Source: Pinibacter soli
GTDB taxonomy: Bacteria > Bacteroidota > Bacteroidia > Chitinophagales > Chitinophagaceae
Direction: 5' to 3'
DNA: 64,000 nt
Assembly: GCF_029961145.1 (NCBI RefSeq)
Contig: NZ_JASBRG010000006.1
Span: 174,660 to 238,659 of the forward strand
In this document: positions 53,642 through 61,035 of the stretch, piece by piece
Position numbering within the stretch: position 1 is the first letter of the stretch
How the letters are laid out: every line of letters starts with the position of its first letter
Notes under the pieces: generated by a model
Databases searched by the model: none
The model's input: the letters and a program-made list of their open reading frames with translations, nothing else
What the model was told of the DNA's origin: nothing
Position numbers and translations under genes: made by a program

Positions 53642-54178
53642 CTATTTCAAGAATGTTCTCAATTGTTGCAGAGCCGCTCTGATCCTTGTTTTTACCGTAC
53701 CTAAGGGAATTGCTTCTATCTCTGCAATCTCCTCGTGTGTATATCCTAAAAAATAAGCGAGCTCTATTAACGACCGTTGTTCCGGTTTTAATTTGTCAAC
53801 TGCCCTCCTCAATCCGATGCCGTCAACTTGCAATTGAGTGCTTTGTAAATTATCCGCGTTGCCATCAAGTGATACGCTTCTGTTACTGTTGCGGTAGGTT
53901 TTTGACCGGATCATGTCTATCGCTGCATTACGTGCTATGTTGAGCATCCATGTAAACAGGCGCCCCTTCGTTTCATCATAGCTATCTATCTTCTTCCAGA
54001 TGTTTACAAAAACCTCCTGCAACACATCTGCGGCAATATTCTCGTCCTGTACAATCTGTAATATAATGCTGTACAAAGCACCGGAATAATGATCATACAG
54101 ATAATCGTATGAGCTATTATTCCGTTTCTTTAAAAGCACTACAAGCTCCGCTTCGGTGTATGTTTGTTTAAGTGACAA
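53642..54178 (-). CDS. ECF-family RNA polymerase sigma factor
   Basis: A 178-residue sigma factor with region 2 (FVNIWKKIDSYDETKGRLFTWMLNIARNAAID, given here as SYDETKGRLFTWMLNIARNA) and region 4 (LAYFLGYTHEEIAEIEAIPLGTVKTRI, given as GYTHEEIAEIEAIPLGTVKT). It has the form of sigma factors paired with anti-sigma-K. The start appears to be TTG 54178, since no ATG fits; this needs checking. It leads a three-gene unit with the anti-sigma and VanZ genes. Its targets are unknown. Confidence 0.92.
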   Translation of the reverse strand: MSLKQTYTEAELVVLLKKRNNSSYDYLYDHYSGALYSIILQIVQDENIAADVLQEVFVNIWKKIDSYDETKGRLFTWMLNIARNAAIDMIRSKTYRNSNRSVSLDGNADNLQSTQLQVDGIGLRRAVDKLKPEQRSLIELAYFLGYTHEEIAEIEAIPLGTVKTRIRAALQQLRTFLK

Positions 54179-54203
54179 TAACGTTGAAAGTGATACAATA
54201 TAA

Positions 54204-54230
54204 CAAAAAAAGAGCGCCGAAGCACTCTTT
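54204..54230 (-). terminator. Terminator of gcvH with UUCG tetraloop
   Basis: On the minus strand AAAGAGTGC pairs with GCGCTCTTT (54230-54222 with 54217-54209), closed by TTCG, followed by TTTTTTT. It separates gcvH from the sigma operon. Confidence 0.9.
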
Positions 54231-54256
54231 ATATACGTAAAAATAGCTTGTTTGGA

Positions 54257-54634
54257 TTAACCCACGATTGCTTTATAGCCTGCAGCATCCATCAATGCAT
54301 CTACTTCCGCAGGGTTGCTTACAGTCATTTTGATCATCCAGCCTTCACCATATGGATCTGTGTTAACCAACTCAGGGCTTCCAGCCAAAGCAGGGTTCAA
54401 TTCAGTGATGGTTCCCGCAACAGGCAAGAACAGGTCGCTCACCGTTTTTACAGCTTCTACAGTGCCAAAAATTTCACCGGTACCCAAAGCTTTACCAACA
54501 GTTTCTACTTCTACAAATACGATATCTCCTAATTCGCTTTGTGCGAAATCTGTAATACCAACTGTTGCAACATTGCCGCTCAGGCTAACCCATTCGTGGT
54601 CCTTTGTATAACGCAGATTATCTGGAAAGTTCAT
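54257..54634 (-). CDS. gcvH: Glycine cleavage system H protein
   Basis: A 125-residue lipoyl carrier protein that moves the aminomethyl group in glycine cleavage. The lipoyl-lysine site is in FGTVEAVKTVSDLFLP, and the start NLRYTKDHEWVSL and end GEGWMIKMTVSNPAE are the family pattern. gcvP and gcvT are not in the window. It has a strong terminator downstream; the hypothetical gene at 54791 lies upstream on the same strand. Confidence 0.96.
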   Translation of the reverse strand: MNFPDNLRYTKDHEWVSLSGNVATVGITDFAQSELGDIVFVEVETVGKALGTGEIFGTVEAVKTVSDLFLPVAGTITELNPALAGSPELVNTDPYGEGWMIKMTVSNPAEVDALMDAAGYKAIVG

Positions 54635-54693
54635 GATACTTTTTTTTAGTTTTTAGTGCAGCAAAGATGCTTTTTTTTTGATAAAAAAGAAAA

Positions 54694-54789
54694 TAGTTGT
54701 TGGGTGATAGTTGTTAGCTGTTGGATGTTAGTGCTGGTTGCAGTTATCAGAGCAATCATTTTCCACTTTCAATTCTCAATTTTCCACTA
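54694..54789. repeat. Degenerate word repeats (GTTGTTAG and TTTTCCAC/TTTCAATT)
   Basis: 54694-54731 repeats GTTGTTAGCTGTTGG-type words, and 54752-54789 repeats CATTTTCCAC, CTTTCAATT, CTCAATTTTCC. These are one-armed relatives of the palindromes at 49405 and 26048, joined here in one gap. The block ends 1 nt before the stop of the next gene on the minus strand. Confidence 0.5.
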
Positions 54790-54790
54790 G

Positions 54791-55135
54791 TTAAAATCCC
54801 CGTTGTTGAAAATACATCAACACGTGGTCCTTTAAAAAATCTTCCTGATCCTTTAAATTGTATTTGGGCAGCTCTTTTAGCTGGCGGAAATGTGGCCATC
54901 CATCTGCGTCTACTCCTTCCATTTCATAGTAGCCGCTTGGCGTGAGCACGGTACAAACAGCTATATGCATGAGGTCCTGCTTCTGTTCCTTGGAAAATTT
55001 TTCTCGTATATCGCCCAGCTCCTGGATGCCTATCATGAAAAGAATGGTTTCCATATCGGGCTTTTTGCCAAAGCGCTCCACCAATTTCGCTTCCAGTTGC
55101 CACCAGCGGCTTTGTAAATCGTCTTGAATATTCAT
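54791..55135 (-). CDS. Conserved hypothetical protein
   Basis: A 114-residue soluble protein, mostly helical: NIQDDLQSRWWQLEAKLVER, LFMIGIQELGDIREKFSK, then a Gly/Tyr-rich turn GYYEMEGVDADGWPHF. I recognise no domain, though similar short proteins are common in Bacteroidota. The start is ATG 55135 (MNIQDD), not the longer frame to 55168. It lies upstream of gcvH on the same strand. Confidence 0.6.
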   Translation of the reverse strand: MNIQDDLQSRWWQLEAKLVERFGKKPDMETILFMIGIQELGDIREKFSKEQKQDLMHIAVCTVLTPSGYYEMEGVDADGWPHFRQLKELPKYNLKDQEDFLKDHVLMYFQQRGF

Positions 55136-55164
55136 GGTGCAAAGGTAGGGGAAGAGAGAGAATG

Positions 55165-55342
55165 GCACGCAGATGACGCTGATTTAGCAGATCTACGCTG
55201 ATCTTTCTCAATAATGAATAACAGAATGATTGAATAATTGAAGGTTTGAAATCAACCAAGCTTCTTAAACATAAACATTCAGTTATTCAGTTACTCAATT
55301 ATTATCCGTGTAAAATCAGTCTAATCAGTGTCATCCGTGTGC
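55165..55342. repeat. ACACGGATGACACGGATT palindrome, copy 2, with a nested AATAACTG palindrome
   Basis: Outer arms 55165-55202 and 55304-55342 pair with several mismatches and match copy 1 at 34451-34617. Inside its loop lies a second palindrome of the AATAACTG family (55212-55240 with 55278-55303). The outer element begins 4 nt after the PepSY stop. Confidence 0.75.
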
Positions 55343-55346
55343 TTTC

Positions 55347-56978
55347 TTATGACAACCTGCGTTCTTTCCCTCTCAGCTTGAAATACAATACAAACCCTAC
55401 CGCCACCATTGCAATTTGTATGAACGCCCAAAACATTGTACTGATATCACGAACCATTTTGCCGCCAAAATCCATGAAGTGATGTTTATGGAACAATGCA
55501 AAGCTGTAGCCTTCGGCTAAGTCTTTATCACTAATCTTTAATGCCAGAGCACCTGTGCTTGTTTCCACATAGTATTTTTCATGATTGTCTGTTTCATACT
55601 GCACTTTCCAAACCGGCAGGCGCTTGTTGATGAATCCGTATTCGTCAGTAAACTTTGTAACGAGTTCTGTTGCCACAATTTTGTTGGAGCTTTCGCTGTA
55701 CGTATTTGCGAGATGCTGCGCATACAATTTCTCTCCGTCTTTTACAAGTTCGTAATTGTTGTTGTCGACAAATTTCACAACTGGTGCGGAAACTTTCTGG
55801 TCCTTCATTAGGTCGCCTTGCAAGTTGTTTTGTTTGCCTGATTCTGCATACAATTGCCAGTAAACAGTTCCGTCGATATCAGAAAGGCCAATATTGGTAA
55901 ACGTTTCGCCGGAAGATAATTTTTGCAGAGCCGCATTAAGATCCAGCTTTAGTTCGCTTGCCGCGAATGAAGCGTCGTTTGTTGTTTGCGCAACAGCGGT
56001 CGTTGTCATTTTGTTGAATGCATGGTACCAACCACTAAACGTAAACAACAGTGTAAACAGTGCCGCTACAATGGAAACAAAACGGTGATTGCTTCTTGCG
56101 CCGCTCGTGCCATTGCCATTCTTCTTCGGTTTGGTGGTAAAGAAAATATAGAGACCCAGAATTGTATTGAAGAATGTAAAAGCGGTGATCAAACTGATGA
56201 CCAACAATCTGCCCTTGCCCAATCCATCTAACCATGACCAATTGTGGAGCAGGGAAAAAATCTTATCAAACACAAGCCGTTTTTTATCCATCGCAAATGC
56301 AAACCTGTCTTGCGTGGTCTCCACGTAAATTCTGATGTTGTCGTCTCTTTTAAAATTTACTTTATAAACAGGCAGTAAGCGATTAATGTATTTATACTCT
56401 TCGTTGAAGCTGGTAAGTTTTTCAATGCCTGAAACGGTAGCACTCGCTCCGCCCTTCATGTTCATATTTTCACAGCAATCTTTTGCATCGGTGCTTTTCG
56501 TGCGGTCCACGGTTGTAGAAGCCAGCAGAGTATTTCTGTTCACCGGGTTGCTGCAACATTCCATTACACTCGCATCGCTCTTTGAATTTCCCGATAGAAA
56601 AATAGATGCCAGTTGCTTTGCATAAATCTCATCACCGTTAGCGAGTGATTTTCCAGATTCGGCGCTGATGTATTGCACACCTTTTTGCTCAGGCAATTCT
56701 ATTTGATAAAACAGATGCTTGTTGATGTGAACAAATCTTATATTTTTTACCGAATCAATTTTATTTGAAAGCAAAGCCTGTGACAATGGCACCACAATTT
56801 GATTGGTATCTACAGGTGAAGCATTGATTGTTTGCTGCGCTACTTTCGGGCGAACATTCGTCATGAGCGGATGCAGGAAACCACTTGCGGCCCAGAGCAG
56901 CACGGGAATACCGGTTATAAGGCTAACCGTTCGGTGCCATTTCATCATTCGCTGGCGGAAATATTTTCTAAGGGACAT
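55347..56978 (-). CDS. PepSY-domain membrane protein with CC motifs
   Basis: A 543-residue inner-membrane protein of the PepSY-associated TM family, with helices at about 17-38, 254-276, 298-322 and 515-535. Two repeated PepSY-like periplasmic domains each carry FxxEYxxIN(K)RLPVxKVxF patterns (EEYKYINRLLPVYKVNF; DEYGFINKRLPVWKVQY). The first domain has an insert with CC pairs at 141-142 (VMECCSNPV) and 168-169, plus Met172 and Met174 (DCCENMNMKGG), which looks like a metal-binding site. It follows the TonB receptor gene at 3 nt. Such proteins take part in metal-chelate uptake and reduction. Confidence 0.85.
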   Translation of the reverse strand: MSLRKYFRQRMMKWHRTVSLITGIPVLLWAASGFLHPLMTNVRPKVAQQTINASPVDTNQIVVPLSQALLSNKIDSVKNIRFVHINKHLFYQIELPEQKGVQYISAESGKSLANGDEIYAKQLASIFLSGNSKSDASVMECCSNPVNRNTLLASTTVDRTKSTDAKDCCENMNMKGGASATVSGIEKLTSFNEEYKYINRLLPVYKVNFKRDDNIRIYVETTQDRFAFAMDKKRLVFDKIFSLLHNWSWLDGLGKGRLLVISLITAFTFFNTILGLYIFFTTKPKKNGNGTSGARSNHRFVSIVAALFTLLFTFSGWYHAFNKMTTTAVAQTTNDASFAASELKLDLNAALQKLSSGETFTNIGLSDIDGTVYWQLYAESGKQNNLQGDLMKDQKVSAPVVKFVDNNNYELVKDGEKLYAQHLANTYSESSNKIVATELVTKFTDEYGFINKRLPVWKVQYETDNHEKYYVETSTGALALKISDKDLAEGYSFALFHKHHFMDFGGKMVRDISTMFWAFIQIAMVAVGFVLYFKLRGKERRLS

Positions 56979-56981
56979 TCT

Positions 56982-59300
56982 TTACTTTTTATTGTTGAAC
57001 AAACTGCCAAAATCGTACGCTACGCCAATATTGAAATTTCTTGGCTCCCCCGGATTGTAACTATAACCGTAGGCACTTTTGCTGGCTGTGTAAGCATAGT
57101 AGGTGTTAGCCACATTCAGCGCATTCACCCATATTTCGGCGTTTTTGTATTGGTAAGCAACACGCACATTGAATACATTGTAACGGCCGATCTTAGCTGT
57201 GTTTTGCGGATCGAGCCAATCGCTTCCAACATGCTGCCATTCTGCGCCTATACGCAAACCGTTTACAAAAGCAGGTCTGTACCAAACTTCTGTATTGTAC
57301 AACCAGTTTGGCGCAGCCGCCATTTCGTTCTTATTATAATTGATCCCTTTTTCCACGTAATCAACAAATGTGTGTTTGCTGTAAGCACCGCTGAATCTTA
57401 CAGACAGGCTTTTGATCGGGTTAGCATTCAAGCCAAGCTCAATGCCTTTGTGAGATGTTCTTCCCGCATTCCTGGTTTCATAGGAACCGTCATTAAGGCG
57501 AACGGAAATGATTTCGTCGGTGCCTTGCAAAGAGTAAGCACTTACGTCTGCGTTGAATTTGTTTTTAATAATAGAAACCCATCCACCTACTTCGTAGTTA
57601 TAAAAAACGGAAGGGTCAAGATTGGGAACTTTAACGCCTTTAAACAGATCGGTGATTTGTGGCGGAACGAAGCCCTGGCTGTAATTTGCGTAGATGCCAA
57701 CGTCATCGCTGAAATTATAGGTGAAACCAATTTTCGGGCTAACTGCGGTGAAGTTTTTGATCGTATCTGTAGCTCCTGAGTAAGACGAAGTTGGCAATGA
57801 ATTGTCGAATTTATACCTGAACAAATCATAGCGGAGCGACGCCACAACACGCAATTTTTCTATAGGTGAAAATTCAAAATTCACAAAAGCCGCATAGTTG
57901 TTGATGTTTGTACTGAACAGCGCAAGCATGCTGTCCGTGTTTTGATAGCTCGTGTATTTTTTGCTGATTGTATCCTTGTTAATTTTTATGTAGTTGGCGG
58001 TATATGTCGAAGGACTAATGTCGACGTTTACGCCGCCAATAATTACGGCTTTTTTCCAGTTAAGATTTTGTCTGTGCTGCGCAATGAACGCATAACTATT
58101 GAAGGAAGAATTGTTGATCTCTCCGTGGGCCAGCATTTTGTTGCCTTTCCATCCGGATGATGTGTAGTGGTAGTCATCCTTTATGCTGTAAGATGGATTT
58201 TGAATGATCGTATTGTCGCGGTAAACAACGGATGCTGTGGTTTTGCTGCGGTCGTTCCATTCATGTACAAGCGTGGAGTGGTAGCGCAATGCGTTTACCT
58301 GTCTGTAGGTGAATGTTTGCGGGTTGCTGAACGACTTTGCTGCATACATAGCGCTGTCAATGCCGCCGGGCATATCGCTGTAATAATTTAACCATGTAAC
58401 GCCGTTGGTCAGATATGTTTTGCTATTGAAACGATAGTCAACTTTTGCAGTAAATGTTCCTTTGTGAAAATCGCTGTATTCAATAAAACTGTTGCGCTTG
58501 TCCGCGTAATAACCATTTACCGAAACGCCCCATTTACCTGCGGTAAAACCCGTTTGAAGGTCTGCGCGTTTGTAGCCGATGTCATTTCCCTGCACAGATA
58601 ACTTAAGCACAGGCACGGCTGTTGGCGATGCAGTGATGAAGTTTGCCGCGCCGCCAATGGCTTCGCTTCCATAGAGCGAAGAAGACGGCCCTTTGATCAC
58701 TTCGATATTTTTTACAGCGGCCATGTTCATTTCCAGCAAAGCGTTGTGGTTGAAGAGGCCTGTTGTACGAATAGGAATGCCGTCTTCCAGGTACAGGAAC
58801 ATACTTTTGGTGGTCATAGGCTGGCGGATACTCATCATGTGCTGCTCATTTCCCAGGTTTACCATGTATACCCCGCTTACTTTATTCAGTAGTTGGTCAA
58901 CAGTTGTGGCCTTGGTTTCCTTGATTGTTTTGGAATTGATGTTTGCAATGGCAACAGGCGCCAGCGATCGTTTTACGCCTTCGCGGTTGGCAGACACGGA
59001 TATTTCCTGCAAGGTATTATTTGTCGGCTCAAGGCTTATGACTGTCAGTTGCTCGCATTTTAATTCCGTAGACTGAAAGCCGGTGTAGGTAACAGTAATT
59101 GTTTTGTGTTGAAACTGTTGCGAGAGTTTGAATTCGCCTTTATCGTTTGTTGTGGCAATAATCTTGTCATTACAATAAATACAGCAACCGGCAAGTGCTT
59201 CTTTGGAGTTCTTATCTATTACTTTTCCTTGCATAGTTTGGCTGAATGCCTGCATCGCAAACAGGAGCATAGCACAAACCAGTATGTTTTTAAAAAACAT
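56982..59300 (-). CDS. TonB-dependent receptor, probable metal uptake
   Basis: A 772-residue outer-membrane receptor. The signal peptide MFFKNILVCAMLLFAMQAFS is followed by a carboxypeptidase-like domain (MQGKVIDKNSKEALAGCCIY), a plug (VDQLLNKVSGVYMVNLG, then EVIKGPSSSLYGSEAIGGA) and a barrel ending FNIGVAYDFGSLF. I start it at 59300, at the signal peptide; the longer frame to 59444 crosses a palindrome. Three genes run on this strand: the CNGKC protein (upstream), this receptor, then the PepSY protein, which argues for a metal-uptake operon, copper or iron. Confidence 0.9.
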   Translation of the reverse strand: MFFKNILVCAMLLFAMQAFSQTMQGKVIDKNSKEALAGCCIYCNDKIIATTNDKGEFKLSQQFQHKTITVTYTGFQSTELKCEQLTVISLEPTNNTLQEISVSANREGVKRSLAPVAIANINSKTIKETKATTVDQLLNKVSGVYMVNLGNEQHMMSIRQPMTTKSMFLYLEDGIPIRTTGLFNHNALLEMNMAAVKNIEVIKGPSSSLYGSEAIGGAANFITASPTAVPVLKLSVQGNDIGYKRADLQTGFTAGKWGVSVNGYYADKRNSFIEYSDFHKGTFTAKVDYRFNSKTYLTNGVTWLNYYSDMPGGIDSAMYAAKSFSNPQTFTYRQVNALRYHSTLVHEWNDRSKTTASVVYRDNTIIQNPSYSIKDDYHYTSSGWKGNKMLAHGEINNSSFNSYAFIAQHRQNLNWKKAVIIGGVNVDISPSTYTANYIKINKDTISKKYTSYQNTDSMLALFSTNINNYAAFVNFEFSPIEKLRVVASLRYDLFRYKFDNSLPTSSYSGATDTIKNFTAVSPKIGFTYNFSDDVGIYANYSQGFVPPQITDLFKGVKVPNLDPSVFYNYEVGGWVSIIKNKFNADVSAYSLQGTDEIISVRLNDGSYETRNAGRTSHKGIELGLNANPIKSLSVRFSGAYSKHTFVDYVEKGINYNKNEMAAAPNWLYNTEVWYRPAFVNGLRIGAEWQHVGSDWLDPQNTAKIGRYNVFNVRVAYQYKNAEIWVNALNVANTYYAYTASKSAYGYSYNPGEPRNFNIGVAYDFGSLFNNKK

Positions 59301-59364
59301 TTTGTAGGTTTTGAATTTGAAATCGAGGCTGGAAAGATGGAGCGTTATGTATCTGTTGAAATGT

Positions 59365-59442
59365 GTACGAAGTACGATGTACGGTGTACGACAATCATTT
59401 GAATGGTACACACTACAGTAATTCGTACATCGTACTTCGTAC
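59365..59442. repeat. GTACGA-word palindrome, copy 4 (perfect 19 bp)
   Basis: Arms 59365-59383 and 59424-59442 are perfectly complementary over 19 bases (GTACGAAGTACGATGTACG). The word GTACG(A/G)(A/T) is repeated three times per arm. It lies 30 nt after the stop of the CNGKC gene. It is the best copy of the family. Confidence 0.9.
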
Positions 59443-59472
59443 AACGTACATTTTAGCTTAATGGAAGATTAT

Positions 59473-59844
59473 CTATGCGAAAGATGGCGGGTGAAAAAAT
59501 GTGTTAACAACAGTAAATGCGTAACTGTTGCTGTATGAGGAATTATGGTTAATAGAATTCTCTGAATAAGTTGGTTCGAAAGAGATGAAGGAAGGGATAT
59601 TGCAAAACTGTACTTCAAATTTTTCCTGCGCACTTTGCCCTTCTTTCTTTTGCTGATCTTCTTCTTTTTGAAGTTGTTTTCTTAAATGACATTTACCGTT
59701 ACAATGCATCATCGGCCTGGCTTTGTTTTCGCAGAGCACGGTTGCGATGTATTTTTTGTTTAGCATATAATCCGCCAGTACCACTACTTTATTGAAAGAT
59801 GTAGCAGCTATAATGATCAGGAAAAATATGGCGGTGAACTTCAT
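59473..59844 (-). CDS. Small exported protein with CNGKC motif
   Basis: A 123-residue protein. A hydrophobic N-terminal helix (about 5-25, AIFFLIIIAATSFNKVVVL) is followed by DYMLNKKYIATVLCENKARPM and then MMHCNGKCHLRKQL (Cys38, Met45, Met46, His47, Cys48, Cys52, His53), a dense set of possible metal ligands. A Gln/Glu-rich part follows. Proteins of this form occur beside metal-linked TonB receptors in Bacteroidota. The ATG at 59844 is chosen. It is the first gene of the uptake operon. Confidence 0.7.
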   Translation of the reverse strand: MKFTAIFFLIIIAATSFNKVVVLADYMLNKKYIATVLCENKARPMMHCNGKCHLRKQLQKEEDQQKKEGQSAQEKFEVQFCNIPSFISFEPTYSENSINHNSSYSNSYAFTVVNTFFHPPSFA

Positions 59845-59987
59845 CAAGACGTTTGCTTTGGCAATTTGATGTAAAACTAGTATCCACAGCGTGAGATTTA
59901 AAATTTTATTAAGGAAATTCCGAATGTTTCGCCCAAAAGTAATTTTTCAAAAAGTATAACGTTATGTATATGAGGCTTTGGCGAGCA

Positions 59988-60007
59988 AATATGATTCTTA
60001 TCATATT
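59988..60007. promoter_or_regulatory. 20-bp palindrome, candidate operator
   Basis: AATATGAT, four bases, ATCATATT: perfect 8-bp arms. It lies in the 305-nt divergent gap between the CNGKC gene and the enoyl-CoA hydratase-like gene. Its core (59990-60005) matches the site at 18912-18927 before nosZ at 13 of 16 positions. The spacing is that of Crp/Fnr or Fur-like dimer sites. A TACTTTTG box on the minus strand (59941-59934) is a -7 candidate for the CNGKC gene. Nothing else is seen in the gap. Confidence 0.5.
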
Positions 60008-60149
60008 ATTGGGCCGGGTTTGTCAAAACCTCGGTTTCTTATGGTTACTCAAATGTTATTTCGCGAAAAACGAATATTCTTATTGAGTAACTTTATAGAA
60101 AGCTGCCATATATACCAAAAGAGGATGATTAACGAATAAACAGAAAACC

Positions 60150-60926
60150 ATGATCAAGGAAATTAACAATGGGCACGTAAGAACCGAGTTTTCCAAGGGG
60201 ATCACCACCATTGAATTCTATCACCCCCAAAGCAACGCTCTTCCCGGAAAACTACTTGAAGAACTTGCCCACACTATTCACGCAGCAGCAAATGATGGAG
60301 AAACCAGGGTAATCGTGCTTCGCTCGGAAGGCGATCGCACCTTTTGCAGCGGTGCATTTTTTGACGAACTCAGGAGTCTGAAAAATCTGGACGAAAGCAA
60401 GCGTTTTTTTATGGGCTTTGCCAATTTGATCAATACTATGCGTAAGTGTCCAAAGTTTATCATTGGACGCATACAAGGCAGATGTGTTGGCGGCGGCGTT
60501 GGTATTGCATCCGCCGTTGATTATGCAATAGCCACAGACGCTGCTGAAATTAAACTCAGTGAGCTTTCCATAGGTATAGGTCCGTTTGTAATAGGGCCCG
60601 CAGTTGAAAGAAAGATTGGCGCTGCAGCATTTAGCAACCTTGCAATAGATGCCACCAAATGGCGCAATGCCGATTGGGCTAAGCGTAAAGGTCTGTATGC
60701 CGAGGTGCATACTTCTATAGAGAATATGGACGAATCCATTAAACGCCTTGCAGATTCACTTTCTCACTTTAGTCCCGACGCGATGAGGGAAATGAAAAAC
60801 ATTTTCTGGAAGGGCTGCGAAAATTGGGACGAACTTCTATACTACCGCGCCGGAATTAGTGCTAAGTTGATCCTGGGGGCAGAGGCGCAGATGGCGCTGG
60901 AAAGGTTTAGAGAGAAAGTGTCATAA
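60150..60926 (+). CDS. Enoyl-CoA hydratase/isomerase family protein
   Basis: A 258-residue crotonase-fold protein. GRTFCSGAFFDEL-type oxyanion segment (DRTFCSGAFFDEL, about residues 66-78) and GRCVGGGVGIASAVD (about 107-121) form the acyl-CoA and oxyanion sites. One catalytic Glu position is kept (KLSELSIGIGP), but the second usual Glu is not evident, so the reaction may be hydration of another acyl-CoA, isomerisation or hydrolysis. It may belong to leucine or aromatic breakdown. A palindrome follows at once. Confidence 0.85.
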   Translation: MIKEINNGHVRTEFSKGITTIEFYHPQSNALPGKLLEELAHTIHAAANDGETRVIVLRSEGDRTFCSGAFFDELRSLKNLDESKRFFMGFANLINTMRKCPKFIIGRIQGRCVGGGVGIASAVDYAIATDAAEIKLSELSIGIGPFVIGPAVERKIGAAAFSNLAIDATKWRNADWAKRKGLYAEVHTSIENMDESIKRLADSLSHFSPDAMREMKNIFWKGCENWDELLYYRAGISAKLILGAEAQMALERFREKVS

Positions 60927-60927
60927 A

Positions 60928-61027
60928 ATAATAACTGAATAATTGAATTACTGAATAAACTGAATGGCTAAAGGTTGTAGTGCAAAACTGAAAATCAACC
61001 CCTCAGTTATTCAGTTATTCAATTATT
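60928..61027. repeat. AATAACTG-word palindrome, copy 3
   Basis: Arms about 60928-60962 and 61003-61027 pair with gaps; the word is AATAACTGAAT(T/A). It starts 1 nt after the hydratase-like gene's stop and ends 8 nt before the ATG of the next gene, so the whole gap is the repeat. Confidence 0.8.
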
Positions 61028-61035
61028 TTTGCCCC

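Noticed and set aside
56832-57779. 315-codon open frame opposite the TonB receptor and PepSY genes
   Set aside because: It spans two real genes on the other strand and has no domain pattern.
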